Assembly: GCA_017893485.1 (NCBI GenBank)
Contig: CM030366.1
Span: forward strand, 102,932,953 to 102,996,952
Reading direction: 5' to 3'
Length of the DNA: 64,000 bases
Source: Hemerocallis citrina
Taxonomy: Eukaryota > Streptophyta > Magnoliopsida > Asparagales > Asphodelaceae
Below the pieces are notes generated by a model. That model was not told the DNA's origin and made no database searches. It saw nothing but the letters and a program-made list of their open reading frames with translations. Shown in pieces: positions 1 to 11,643 of this stretch (position 1 is the first letter of the stretch; every line of letters starts with the position of its first letter). A program made the translations under genes and the position numbers.

Positions 1-98
1 ATAAAAGTTTTAAATTCCTTGTAAATTTGTATGAATTTGAAGTAAAAGATTCTGTTTTTGCTACGAATTACATGTGTTTGGAATTCAGGGCGTTACAG
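1..98 (+). mobile_element. 3' tail of a Tekay-type LTR
   Basis: The first 98 bases end in GGAATTCAGGGCGTTACA. They resemble the last 100 bases of the complete outer LTR at 35561-35660, which ends in GGGGCGTTACA after a similar AAAAGTTTTTATTTCC-like stretch. The rest of this LTR lies left of the window. No primer-binding site follows, so this is a solo LTR or the right-hand LTR of an element. Confidence 0.7.
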
Positions 99-1175
99 TT
101 GACCTGTTGTTTGGAGCCAACAAGTTATTGGAGCTGAAGTGGCAATCAGAGCATAGAACTCGTTGTTTGGAGCCAACGAGCTATTTGGTGGAGTTTGCGC
201 GAAGACCAAGGTGTTGAACTCGTTGTTTGGAGCCAACAAGTTATTGGTGGAGCTCAAATGGCAATCAGAGCGTAGAACTCGTTGTTTGGAGCCAACGAGC
301 TATTTGGTGGAGCTTGAGCGAAGATCAAGGCGTTGAACTTGTTGTTTGGATTCAACGAGTTGTTGATGGAGCTCGTGCGGAAAGCAGAGCGTAGAACTCG
401 TTGTTTGGAGCAACCGAGCTATTTGATGGAGCTTGAGCGAAGACCAAGGCATTGAACTCATTAATTGGAGTCAACAAGTTATTGATGGAGCTCGTGCAGA
501 GAGCAAAGCGTTGAACTCGTTGTTTGGGACCAACGAGTTTTTGACGAAACCTGAGCGAAGAGCATGGCGTTAAACTCGTTGTTCGGAGTCACCAAGTTGT
601 TGATGGAGCTTAAGCGAAAATAGGGCGTTGAATTCGTTGTTTGGAGTCAACGAGTTGTTAATGGAGCTCGTGCAGAGAACAGAGACCCAACAAGTTATTG
701 GTGGTGCTCAAGTGGTAATCAGAGCGTAGAACTCATTGTTTGGGGCCAACTAGCTATTTGGTGGAGCTTAAGCGAAGACCAAGGTGTTGAACTCGTTGTT
801 TGGATCCAACAAGTAATTGGTGGAGCTCAAGTGGCAATCAGAGCGTAGAACTCATTGTTTGGATCCAACGAGCTATTTGGTGGAGCTTGAGCGAAGACCA
901 AGGGGTTGAACTCATTGTTCAGGATTGATGAGTTGTTGGATGGAGCTCAAGTGGTGAGCAGAGCATTGAAATTGTTGTCTGGAGCCAACGAGTTGTCGAT
1001 AGAGCTCGAGCGAAGACCAAGGTGTTGAACTCGTTGTTTGGGGCCAACGAGTTAGTAATGGAGCTCAAGCGGTGAGTAGAGCATGGAACTCGTTGCTCGA
1101 TGTTGACGAGTTGTCAGCCGGAGGAACTCAAGTGGCGTGCGTAGCGCCGAACTCACTTTTAGAGCGAATGAGTTG
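99..1175. repeat. 59-60 bp hairpin minisatellite, about 18 units
   Basis: Tandem units of about 59-60 bp each begin with a version of GAACTCGTTGTTTGGAGCC followed by AACGAGTT. In a typical unit AACTCGTTG and CAACGAGTT form a 9-bp stem around an 8-nt loop. The spacer alternates between two types: one has GGTGGAGCTTGAGCGAAGACC, the other has GTGGAGCTCAAGTGGCAATC. The array is therefore partly a dimer of about 119 bp. One unit near 660-690 is shortened. Unit-length changes (59, 60, 58) and the lack of a long ORF argue against coding. The array starts directly at the end of the LTR tail. Confidence 0.85.
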
Positions 1176-2431
1176 TGGGTGTTCTGAATCTTCTTAATAT
1201 GGAAGTGAAGTCACTTGTATTTGTTTAGAGTTGAAGGGGTTCTATTCTTCTCTTCACCAACAAATAGTTGTGTACATCGAACGAGGTCCTCGGGAGCATT
1301 GAGCTTGCGCTGCGTCGCGATACGCGGTGCTTGACGGAGTTGGGATTCTTCCGTTTGCACAGTGCTTTAAGCGAGACGGAGTTGGAGCTTGTTCAGGTGA
1401 AGATGATCAGATAAATATGGAGCTTGCCTGCCTAAGAAAGACTTGGCTTGAATTTCATCATCAAGAGTTGAGGCGGCCTTATGGAGCTGTTAGCTGGTAG
1501 GAGGCTGGTGAAGAAGTTTATTTCTCTTAGGTAGAGCATCTCCAGGGTGTAGCTGGAAGAGCAACTTGCATGACAGTTTGTTGTACCGTGTTCTCAGGAA
1601 TTTTGGTAGCAATTCCTAGACATGAAACGTAGACTCATTGTAATTCTGTTGTTGTAATGAGACTTGTAGTTTGTTGAATAAGAAGTCTTCTACGTGCTGG
1701 TGTCTTGTCTTGTCATTCATCATCTTGGAGGTTGGCTAGTCGTATGAGCTGCTCTTGGGGAGAGTTAGACTTTGGACTTGTCATTTTGCATTTGTAGATA
1801 CTTTTAGTGGTACTGGATTTTAACATATGGGTTTGCAGTAGTTCTATGATTTTTATGAAATCTCTTCATATGCTTGATCCTTGCTATCAAGGTTTATGCA
1901 CCATCGACTAGGTTCTTTGTAGCTAGATAATAGGGCCCCCAAGTCTGTTACGTATAACTAACGAACCTTCGACGGTGTGTGACAGAGTTTAGAACTTCTC
2001 CGCCTTAAACTCAGCTAGTTGTAGGAGCAACTCTGAGGGAGAGTCATTTTCAAACTTGCTGTATGGGTCCTCCGACAAATTGTGAGTCACATCAAGTGGA
2101 GAGTTGAACTCTAAGTGTTGCTTTTACAAGTGATACTGGAGTAACTGTGATCCACGATTTTGGACCTCCTAATCTATCTTTGAGGAATTTTAATTAGTTT
2201 CAAGAATAGATCGAATAATGAGTTGAACTCTGAACGTACTTGTTTACAGGTTACTAAAGTAACTCCGAACCATGGGTATGGATTCCGAACTTGTTAATTT
2301 AGGTATTAACAGGTTGCAGGACCATATCGAATGGCGAATTAAAATCCGAACGTGCTTAGTTACAGGTTGCTAAGGTAACTCCGAGCCATGGGTATGGACT
2401 CTGAACCGGTCGTGGAGGCACTGACGGATTG
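1176..2431. other. Unassigned stretch with diverged ~115-bp duplication
   Basis: No ORF or recognisable element was found. Near 2234 and 2350 two similar segments occur about 115 bp apart. Each has GAACGTNCTT, ACAGGTTNCTAA, GTAACTCCGA and CCATGGGTATGGA. A more diverged third copy may lie near 2107. The stretch ends where the LTR-like start TGTAACCCTTG appears at 2432. It could be the non-coding interior of a decayed element or host spacer. Confidence 0.5.
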
Positions 2432-3142
2432 TGTAACCCTTGTTCCCGTATATATGTATTTTTCCGTGTATTTTTGTATTTAAATTTTTTATAACTTTCT
2501 TCTCGCTTTTAAATTTTGTTTTTCAACAATTACATTTTCAATTGATCAAATTTTAACAAAATATTATTCTGGTTTGTAAGAAATTTTCTATTTCATTTTA
2601 TTATTTATATTTTGGCTAAAGCAAATTATATTACTTCGCCGATTATATTAAATAATGTAAGTCGGACTCCTAATTCATTATATATTACTATTTGTTTTAT
2701 TGAGCCAAGTCCAAATATTATTTGATAAATTTTTATTTGCAACTAGGGCCCGAAAATTCTCTTTATTTATTATTGGATTTGAGCCCATTGATTTTAATAT
2801 ATCATGTATTATTATTTGTTAAGCCCATCATCTAAAGGCCAAATTTTATATTCCATTTGCATTATTTATTTATATATGACCTGAGCCCAACCCAAGCCCA
2901 TCTCCTATTGGATTCTAACCCAAACCTGTTCACTCAAACCCAATAACCCAATTCTTCCCTAATCTATTTTGACCAGATCAACCCCACATCTCCCCGTATT
3001 CCCTAATTCCCCTCTCACATTCCCCCAAGATCTCGACTATCCCCATTATAATATTTTTATTATATACTCTCTCTCTCTCTCCTATCGCAACCAAACAAAC
3101 CCCTAACCCCATTACTGTTCATTTCCCCAACCCTACCCCCGG
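2432..3142 (+). mobile_element. Truncated 5' part of a family A/B LTR
   Basis: The stretch starts TGTAACCCTTG. Solo LTR A starts TGTAACCCATG and solo LTR B starts TGTAACTCCG. As in A and B, there follow T-rich sequence with repeated GTATTTTT, then C-rich sequence (CCCAACCC, CCCTAA) and a TATA-like TTATTATATACTCTCTC near 3055. The homology stops where the minus-strand gag remnant begins at 3143, so the copy is truncated by that element or by a rearrangement. Confidence 0.55.
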
Positions 3143-4639
3143 CTACTGTTGAAGCTGACCGCTGTTATCCTTTTGAAGCTTCTTGCCCCCTTCCTCTTCC
3201 GTTGCCTTCCTTTTCGACCCGGAAGCGGATCCTCCGAAACCCGGGAGGCACTCGGCCTCCTCCGCCCGAATGTATTTCTCGCATCTAAGGAGAAGATCGG
3301 CGAAGTTGTGCGGGGGATTTTTGGCGAGGGACGACCGGAGGTTGGAGTTGAGGACGTTCGACTGGAACGCGACGGTCGCCACCGACTGGTCGAGGGAGGC
3401 GATAGACCTGACCTCCGCGGTAAATCTCCTCACATAGTCCCTCAACTTTTCTCCCCTCTCCTGTCGGAGGTGGAGTAGAGAGAGGCTGGTCTTCTCCGTT
3501 CTCCTGCTACTCACAAAGTGAGTTATGAAGAGCGTCTCGAACTGCTCAAAAGAGAAGATAGAAGAGGGAGCGAGCCGAGAGTACCATTCTCGCGCCGAAC
3601 CCTTGAGAGTGGCGGGGAAGGTTTTGCAAAGCATGGCGTCGGAAGCTTGGTGGATCAGCATCAAGGTCTTGAAGCTCTCGACATGATCAACAGGGTCCGA
3701 CTCCCCTGAGTACGTTTCAAACTGCGGAGGCTTGAAACCCCTCGGGATGGGAGCCTTTATGATAGTCCGAGAGAAGGGGGGTCTGCTGGGGCGGACGGTT
3801 CTTCCTCTCGACTCCTCTTCTCTGTCCATTCGACCGATGCGCCTCTCCATCTCATGGAGACGACGATAGAGGGCATCGTCCCTCTGGTGGTAGTCAAACG
3901 ATCCCCTGGACTCGTCTTCATAGGAAGGGGTGCGGGGACTACGGCGTCGATAGTCCTGGGATCGGCAAGGACTATGAGGGTGTTGCTGATGACTAGGAGC
4001 CGGAGGAGGACTTATGGATCGGTGGCGAGGACTTGGGACCCGTGGGGGCGTTGGAACCCTTTGGGCATTATTGTTGTTGGGGCGAAGGTTGAGGGCCTGC
4101 AACACCGTCGCCTGGAATTGTTGGAACTCGGCTCGAGTGATAGGTGCCTCATCGTTCCTCGGATGATGTCGGCCAGCAGGGGAATGTGGCCTCCTCCTAC
4201 GACGCTCGGGGATTCCCTCCTTCCTCTTCGGTCCGGAGACCTCCTGCCGTCTCGGCGATGAGGAGATCGCTCGCCTTGATGTTGGCGGGAGGCTCCCTCT
4301 CGGGCCCGCTTCTCATCTAGGCGGTTGCGGAGGTCCTCATCCTTCTGCCGATTTAGGACGGTGTTGCGGAGGTCGGAGGCCATAGAATCCAAGGAGGCGT
4401 TGTGTACTGAGACATGGTCTGGGTGGAGAGGTTGCTTCTGCCTCCGCTGGTTCTGACCTAGCGGGACCATTGGGGGGTTGTTGATTCAGGAGAGGAGGCT
4501 GGCCCTGCTGGAAGTGGTCTTGGACTGTGGGAGGAAGTTGTTCGGGCTGCGGAGCAGGGTGCACGGGGACTTCCTCATGCTGATCGACGGGGTTGGGCCC
4601 ACGGTTGGACCCCCTTGACCTGACCTTTCTGGGAGGCAT
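3143..4639 (-). pseudogene. gag: Tat-type Ty3/gypsy gag remnant
   Basis: This is the capsid-nucleocapsid precursor of a Tat-like LTR retrotransposon. The first methionine (MPPRKVRSRG) is at 4639. A proline- and arginine-rich N-terminal region is followed at about 3250-3750 by a retrotransposon gag (PF03732-like) core with SDPVDHVESFK, a FP.TL.GSA.EWY block and a FE..F..HF block. The reading frame changes twice, near 4460 and near 4110, before continuing to a TAG at 3143-3145. No zinc knuckle, protease or polymerase follows, because the element is cut off at 3143. Its own LTR and primer site lie immediately upstream (4694-5340). Confidence 0.75.
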
Positions 4640-4693
4640 GGCTGGAGAAGAGCTAGTCGACGGGAAGGGAAGAGGCTGCTATTCGTGTGGTTT

Positions 4694-4709
4694 CCCACAG
4701 ACGGCGCCA
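4694..4709 (-). other. Primer-binding site of the Tat-type element
   Basis: Read on the minus strand this is TGGCGCCGTCTGTGGG. It begins three bases after the LTR end at 4713 and is followed by GAAACC. This form is common just inside the 5' LTR of plant Tat-type gypsy elements. I do not assign the primer tRNA. Confidence 0.75.
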
Positions 4710-4712
4710 ATC

Positions 4713-5340
4713 TGTTACCGCTGATTATGGTGTGGGGGTAAACAGATGAGATTTGTGAGTTCGTGGAAAAACCTGAATAGCGGATCCGAGCCTGCTGATT
4801 CCCGCCGCTCACCTGCAAGGAAGTGCGATACACCGAGGTTGATTCCGGCGACGCACCCTCCGACGCTCTTGTCAGTAACCAGTGATGATTAAGAAAGAGC
4901 TTAAGCTGGAAAAAGAGTGATTACCTGGTCACAGTGGTAGGTGGGAGGTATTTATAGTCGCCATGGGAGTGATTAGGGACCTGATTTCCCGTGTAACTGT
5001 CAGGAGTAAAATCCTCACAGTTTGTTTAGGAAACTGACCCCTGATTCCCGGTGAGAAGGTAACTGCAAATCAGCCCCGTTGATTTGGTCAAATCAGTGAC
5101 CCTGATTTCCTCTTGCTGGTCTGGGTCTGTCTCAGGTCGGGACCCGAACCCAGTTGGAGTGGATCCGTTCGTGGGTTAATGGATCTGTGAGAAGGAGATC
5201 CAGTACCCGTTTCGGACCCATTTGTATGTGGAATTACCGTTTTACCCCTGAGCTTCAAGATTCGTGCCCAATCTGGACGGTTCCGATTTAACCCCATTTT
5301 TAGCCATATCAGAAACAATATTTTTAAGATCATTATAACA
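4713..5340 (-). mobile_element. 5' LTR of the truncated Tat-type element
   Basis: The 628-bp block has TGTTA and TAACA at its two ends, the inverted termini expected of an LTR. On the minus strand a TATA-like CTATAAATACC (about 4950) is followed by AAGAGCGTCGGAGGGTG and CTTGCAGGTGAGC, which resemble the R/U5 region of Tat elements. The primer site and gag follow. No second copy exists in the window, so the 3' half of the element is lost. Confidence 0.75.
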
Positions 5341-6586
5341 CCCTAAATTAATAGTGAAACAAGTGTGCAAAAATAGTAAACATAAGCTACACATTTGATT
5401 CCACGAAGTATAAACATGCTTAAATCACCATATATTTGACTGAAACTACTCAAGTACCTCCCCAACACATTATAGCATGATTAAATCTCATTAAACTACT
5501 ACAATATCAACATCCATGAACAATATGTCCAAAAACGGCAATTTAGCTTACAAGATCACAACTTTAAGCTAGCATTCCTACTTATACTCACATGCAAATT
5601 ATTCCAAAATGAAAAGTTGCAATTGTTAACCAAATGACATGCTATTTCTAGCTAAAGGAATTTATTTGCATGATATTAACCTTTTAGGAGAAATTCTTAC
5701 AAACAAGATCTATACCTTTTTCTCTAACAATTTAGCTCACTAGCATCTTTTAGGTTATTAGGACTTTATGTGGTTGTTCACTAGTTATCATGCCATATAA
5801 AAATAGTTCACACAACATGCATGACACATTCAAAAGAAAACACAACGAGAAAAGAATACCCACCTTAAATGAGAGCAACTAGTGCCACACAACTAGCTTC
5901 CTAGCTTGCACTCCTCCTCTTTGCCTTGTTCTTCTCCTAGCTCTTGCTTCAAATTAGTACCTAAGGGGTTGAGAGAGTGTAGTAGAGTGTAGGAGAGTTG
6001 TAGGAGTGAAAATGAGATGAAGAAATGAGATAGGGTTTTCATTTGTGCCCTATATAATTGGCCAGCCAATAGAGAGAGAGGGGGGTGGGGGAGGTGGTAT
6101 GTAGGGGTGGTATTGAGTGTGAGGGTGAGTTTGAGTGTGATAGTGGGTTGTGGTGCTTAGTGTTTCCAACCCTACTCAAATGCTCCCCCTAGGAACTCTC
6201 ACCCCTCACAAAGTCAACTTCCTTTTCCCCTATCAAGAGAAACCGGCACCATCTTCTCCCTCTCATTTCATTTGATGTTGCATCAAGTGATTAGCTGTGT
6301 ATTATACAAGTCATGTTATATAGTATAGTTGTAGTGTACAAATTGTGTTCATTTGGACCATTTAGTTTGGTTGGAGCCTAGTTAGTTGGGCTAGGTTGGC
6401 TTGAACACAACCATACTACATGTGTTGGGTCACAACACATACAACCAATGCCAATTACAATTAGTACACACAATTTGTAGCAACACACATAATCAATTAA
6501 GACAAATTTTACTAACACCTGCAATCAAATCCATATATCAAATATTGTTATAAAAAATAATTGCTAATTATTGTAGGGATATTTCA
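5341..6586 (-). mobile_element. Partial 3' LTR of element D
   Basis: On the minus strand the LTR starts TGAAATATCCC directly after the polypurine tract. A TATA-like AATTATATAGGG (about 6050) precedes AAAACCCTATCTCATTTC, the likely transcription start area. A GGTGGGTATT block near 5860 matches the outer LTR (GGTGGGTAAAAC). The far end is missing where the Tat LTR begins at 5341. ORFs in this area are random. Confidence 0.65.
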
Positions 6587-6602
6587 TTACTCCCTCCTTA
6601 GA
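6587..6602 (-). other. Polypurine tract of element D
   Basis: On the minus strand this reads CTAAGGAGGGAGTAA just before the LTR start. The same CTAAGGAGGGAGT core precedes the 3' LTRs of the outer element (51241-51255), the inner element (42515-42530) and C2 (about 26074). It primes plus-strand DNA synthesis in this family. Confidence 0.75.
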
Positions 6603-6603
6603 A

Positions 6604-7410
6604 TAGTTGTCTCTAGAACTACGCTTAGTGGGAGAAAAATACATGAATTACACAAACAACTCAGAAAACATGTTCTTCATCCGGCTTTCTGGCTCCCATC
6701 TGAACAGGCTCCTTCAGAGTACTTTGACCATCGGAATCACTTTATTTCTCAGCACTTTCTCCTGGCGATCTAGTATCTTAACCGGTTGTTCTTTGTAGGA
6801 AAGATCCACTTGTAAATCCTCAGGGATCTCGGGTAGTTGGTGACTTGGATCCGACACGTACTTCCTCGCATCGAGAAATAAAATACGTTGTGCACTTGTG
6901 CCAGTTCCGCTGGCAGCTCCAATTTGTATGCCCTCTTGCCGATCATCTTCAGAATTCTGTACAACCCAATATACCTCGGGGCTACTTTGCCACCTCTCCC
7001 AAATTTGATAACACCCATGGTTGGTAAGACCTTCAAGAATATCGAGTATCCTTCATCAAATCTAGTTTTTTTCGTCGGGTGTCGGCGTAACTTTTCTGTT
7101 TACTTTGTGCTATCCGTAATCTTTTTCGGATCATCTCAATCCTCTCAGAGGTCTGCTGTGTGATTTCTGGCCCAAACATCTGTCTCTCTCCCACTTCATA
7201 CCAGCACATGGGCGTCCAATACTTCCTTCCAAAGAGGGCTTCATACGAAACCATGCTAATACTAACTTGGTAGCTATTGTTGTAGACAAATTCCACCAGT
7301 GCTAAGTACTTCTCCCAGCTCCCTCCAAAATCCATAACACACGCCCTCAACATATCCTCCAAGATCTGGTTCACCCTCTCCTCTCGGTATGTCCATTTGT
7401 CTGTGGGTGG
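6604..7410 (-). pseudogene. pol: Element D integrase C-terminus and chromodomain remnant
   Basis: Minus-strand frames carry the end of integrase (an [18 protein letters not shown] block, then YNNSYQ, GERQMFGPEI, GVIKFGRGGKVAPRYIG) and a degraded chromodomain tail (KVIPMVKVL with WEPESRM near 6640-6780). Frame changes occur near 7033 and 6860. The upstream part of integrase continues at 10829 beyond the inserted solo LTR. The catalytic glutamate block HPQTNGHTE lies at the insertion edge (about 7380-7410). Confidence 0.75.
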
Positions 7411-7415
7411 AAAGC

Positions 7416-7460
7416 TGTAATACCCCGGGTAAGGTAATATTCTGTATATATAGAAATGTT

Positions 7461-7523
<63 letters not shown>

Positions 7524-10500
7524 CAGTGTTTGATTGATTATATATGTATGAATGATGAGGTGTGTTTTGATTTGTGGGGCGGTTCGTGTGGGTGGTTGCA
7601 TTCTAGATGGTGCACGAGAATGAGAAGGACCGATACTAGTACATGCACTAGTTTTGAGTGTAGTGTCTATGCAAATATGCAATTGTATGGTACTACAATG
7701 GATATTCTTTGCATGCACTCAAATCTAACCTCTCATCTCTCATCTAGAGCTTGATCAAGACCAAACATTTCAGCCAAGTCATGTCTCCAAAAACAAGAGG
7801 CTAGAAACCATGGTTTGGGAAAAACCACTTGCCACCTCTCCCCCCCCCCCCCCCCAAAAAAAAAAAAATGGCCGGCCTTTCCCCCCCTTTCTCCCTCACT
7901 CCTCTCTTGACAAAACCCCTCCTTCACACCTCTTGAGCTCTGGAAATTTCAGAAAATAATAAGAAAGAGAAGGAGAAATGAAAAGAGACAAAAAGAAGAA
8001 GTGTTCTCAAGCTTTTTGGAGTAGGGTTTTGGAAGAGGAAGCTCAAGACAAACCTCATCTTCTCAAGCCAAACAAGGGTGGGAAGTTCTCTGAACTTGTT
8101 CTTGTTTATTCTTGTTTAATTTCTTGCATGCAATGAGTATTAGTAGTATGAGCATGGTTGATTAGGAGTAGATTGTTAGAATCTGAAAATGGAACAGAAA
8201 ACATGATCTGCATGTCATATTCCCGAATTTCCAGAGAACAAAATAATTGGAACTTGATCTTGAAATTTTCAAAGAATGATCTCATATATGTAGAGAAGCT
8301 ACATAAATTATTTCGGACTTTTCTGATGATATTTGATATTTTATTAAAATCCATTTTTGAGGACTGAGTCGTAAGGCAGAGACTGTGTATATCTATTGTG
8401 ATAACTGAACTTGTGGAAATTCTTAGAATTAATTGGCACATGACTATCTCTGAAAATTTTACCATGTTGTCTTGCATGCATCTGGACTCTACAGAAAAAT
8501 CATGAAATTATTTGGATGAAATTTGATGCATGTTCAAAACTAATTAATCAAGAGTAGTCAAGGCAGTAACTGAAGAACAGTAGAACTCTTATGCATGTTT
8601 ATAATAGGTAGAACTCATTGAATACTTGGATGTTGGATGTGAAACTTTTTTCATGTTACACCTGATGATGTCTAGTTTCTGGAATTCAAATTTGATTACC
8701 ATTTGATAAGTTTGTGATTTATGATGAATATTTTAGCATGCATTGTACAGAACTTAGTCAGTATTGACACTTTGATAAGATGGTACTTTTATAGCTCTGT
8801 AAGAGCATAATTTGAGAAAGTGTACAAGTAGGAAAATATAGTAGACATCTAGAGCTTTCCAAAGCGCCCTATTTCAAGAGATGCCTTTGAGTATGTTAAT
8901 AATTATGATTTTTGCAAGATTGGACAGAAACCAGATTTTGAGATGAAGGCTCTATTTGAGTAATGTTTTGTGTGTGGTTCTGTAAACCTGAGAGAGATGA
9001 CTGTTTTAGGGTAATCAAATAAAACAATTGGGATTGATGATCAACTAGAAAGTTATAGAGGACATTCACATCTTTCCACAGAACCTGGATTTGTACCATT
9101 TCAATGAGAAGGTAGAGTTTTATGCCATCGGTAAGGTGTATCCAGTGTACAAGAAGTAAACAGACTGAGGCTTGTGAGGCTATTTTGAGGATTTAGATGA
9201 CTGAATCTGAAGTGGTGATCAACTAGAGAGTTATGGCCTAGGGTTTTAACTTTCCAGATTGGGCTTGAACACCCAAATCAGAGTTGTATTGTGGGAGTTA
9301 TGACCTTTTTAAGTTTCAGGCAGAAATACAGTAGTTTGGTTTAGTCATGGTTTTGACTAAGTGTTGGTAGAACCTTTCCCCTTGTGTACCTTAGAGTTGA
9401 TAACTCGTTGTGTGGGGATGAATGGTGTCTATTGCTGGTCTTGTTGGTGTTGACTCCTATTGTGGATGTTGTGACTTGAGTTAGTCACAAGGATAGGGTG
9501 ATACCCTATGTCTATCGACCCTAGTTGTGAACTTCTGCCGAGGCATTGGACGTCCAAGTTGGTGCTGTCGAGTGTATTCATTCTGGTTAAGGATGAACGC
9601 GGGCCATGGTGAGGGAAGATTCCAAGCTAGGGGAAGTTGCAAGCATGACTTGCGTCGCCGGGCCAGTGGTCGACGGGCAGAGTTTTGGGAGTAGTCTTTA
9701 CCTGAATGATTAGAGTGAGTCTTGGATTAGAGTGGTGTATTAGGGGTATGTACATTCCATTAGTACTAGCAGACCATAGTCAGGTGTTGTACTTTTCCTG
9801 TCACAGGGATATGAATTTGGTTCTCAGGTGTTGAGTTCACGGGTCTCGTATCTCGATCTGTTAATTCTCAAAGAGCCGGAGTAAGGAACCGGAGAGGAGC
9901 TCCTGTTGGATAGAGGGATTTGACCCTCGAGGTCATCATGTTCCTATGCGCGTGGGTTTTGTTCTATATGTGAATCATTGACATTATTTGGGTACATGGT
10001 TATGTACCGGAAGGTTTGACACGGCTTTTTGAGTGAGGTCCGTGTGCGGGTACTAAGTGGAAAACATGACCACCACTTTTGGGGACTGCAGTATAGGACT
10101 AGACCGAGGGACTGCAACCTCCTCAGACATGGAAATCAATTGGAAACAGGTTGAGTACAAGAGTATGATGCTTGGCAAGGGTTTGAATCCCTAAAATTTG
10201 GAGAAAGACGGCTAGATTAAGGGGCGTATGTAGAATGGGATGCATGCGTTCTCCAAAGTCTTGCTTGTATTAGAATAAGGCATGTGACTGGTGCATTTAG
10301 TTGTTAGATCATGGCATACATGAACACTAGGGATTAGAATGCACGTTTCTTTTTCCATTCAAGATGGTTTGTGGTTGCCAGTTTGAAGATCACTATTTCT
10401 TATCAGCATTGCGTCAGTAGAATTACTGACGTTCCCCACCTTTTAGGTACCAGTCCTACCTTTCGAGCAGGTGCAGAAATATCAGAGTCGCATAGTGGAA

Positions 10501-10823
10501 GACTCAAGCCGAGGGGTAGTTCCAGAAAAGCAGATTGACCACTCAGTAGAGCTTCAGCAGTGATCAGTCGACTGCCATTCTAAGAGACAGCTGATAGCTT
10601 TACAAGAGGAGTTGGTAAATATTTTGTAATAAAATGTAATGAGTTAATGTAATTTGTATTCTTGTTCAAGAACAAGATATTGATTGTAATTGATGATGTA
10701 ATGACCTTATTTGGCAATAAAAAATTTTTAAATTTCCGTGTTATTACTTTGTTGAGATGCATTTGAAGGCAAAGATTTTGTTTGCATCATGGATGTCCGG
10801 TAACAGGGATCCGGGGCATTACA
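7416..10823 (+). mobile_element. Solo LTR C1 (3408 bp) in element D integrase
   Basis: Starts TGTAATACCCC, ends GGGGCATTACA, and is flanked by AAAGC at 7411-7415 and 10824-10828. Excising it rejoins the integrase motif FSTAFHPQT of element D. It holds a TA microsatellite (7462-7521), a C16/A13 run (7840-7868), diverged copies of the family's ~180-bp repeat (8830-9260) and an AATAAA signal near the end. Homology to C2 is clear over the last 400 bases, including GGCAATAAAAA. A single LTR with a target duplication implies LTR-LTR recombination. Confidence 0.88.
7462..7521. repeat. (TA)n microsatellite
   Basis: About 30 TA dinucleotides within solo LTR C1. ORFs that read through it (alternating Y and I) are artefacts. 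Confidence 0.95.
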
Positions 10824-10828
10824 AAAGC

Positions 10829-11638
10829 TGTGCTGAAATTCGTTCGTGTTCCAAAGGTTGCTTGTAAACTCTGCCAGAACCGTGAAAAGAATCTTGCATC
10901 TTTGTCATATACTATTGATACTAGGCACTCCATGTAGCTTCACTATTCCTTCAAAATGAACTTCTACCAACTTCTCCAGTGTCCAGGTCATCTTTTCAGG
11001 TAGAAAATGTGCTGATTTTGTCAGTCGGTCTACTACAACCCAAATCAAATCATTAACCCTCGGACTCATAAGTGGGCTATGATGAAGTCCAGGCTGATGT
11101 TCTCCTACTTCCACTCCGAAATGGGTAGGGACTGTAGCAATCCTCCAGGTTTCTGGTTCTTTGCTTTAATCTTCTGACATGTGAGACATCTGGCCACAAA
11201 CTCGGCAATGTCTCGCTTCATTCCTGCCTACCAGTAGTACAACTTCACGTCTCGATACATCTTCGTACTTCATGGGTGAACTAAAAGTAGTGTAGTATGA
11301 GCCTTCTTCATGATTTCTTCCCTCATCATCCACCTTCGGCATGCAAAATCTATTTCCGAACCATAGCAGTCCTTCCTTTATATTGAACTCAGGGAGTTCT
11401 GCATTCACTTGCTCCTTAAGTGCTTGAACCTCTGCATTGCCATTCTGACTCCTCTTAATTTGTTCCTTCATAGTTGGCTGTAGATCCAACCGTGCTAAGA
11501 TTGCACCCAAACCTTGAGTAACCACTTCGATACCAGACTGCTTTATCTTGTCCTCTATCTCCTTCCTTGTCGCAATCAATGTAGCTATACTCCTCTTCCT
11601 ACTAAGTGCATCTGCCACCACATTGGCCTTCCCGAGAT
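10829..11638 (-). pseudogene. pol: Element D RNase H/integrase middle piece
   Basis: Minus-strand coding matches the linker and N-terminal integrase of Tekay pol: [13 protein letters not shown] at the right edge, the GLGAILARLDLQP linker, a degraded zinc finger (C..CG.MSH region, 11160-11290) and [14 protein letters not shown] at about 11000-11040. It joins the RNase H piece at 13140 across the copia solo LTR, and the 7410 piece across solo LTR C1. Frameshifts and stops are present. Confidence 0.75.
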
Positions 11639-11643
11639 GATAC

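Noticed and set aside
99..1175. Repeat array as a CRISPR locus
   Set aside because: Units are contiguous with no unique spacers, unit length drifts, there are no cas genes, and the setting is a eukaryotic repeat region.
3149..4261. Plus-strand ORFs opposite the Tat gag
   Set aside because: They mirror the GC-rich gag coding strand and have no domain matches.
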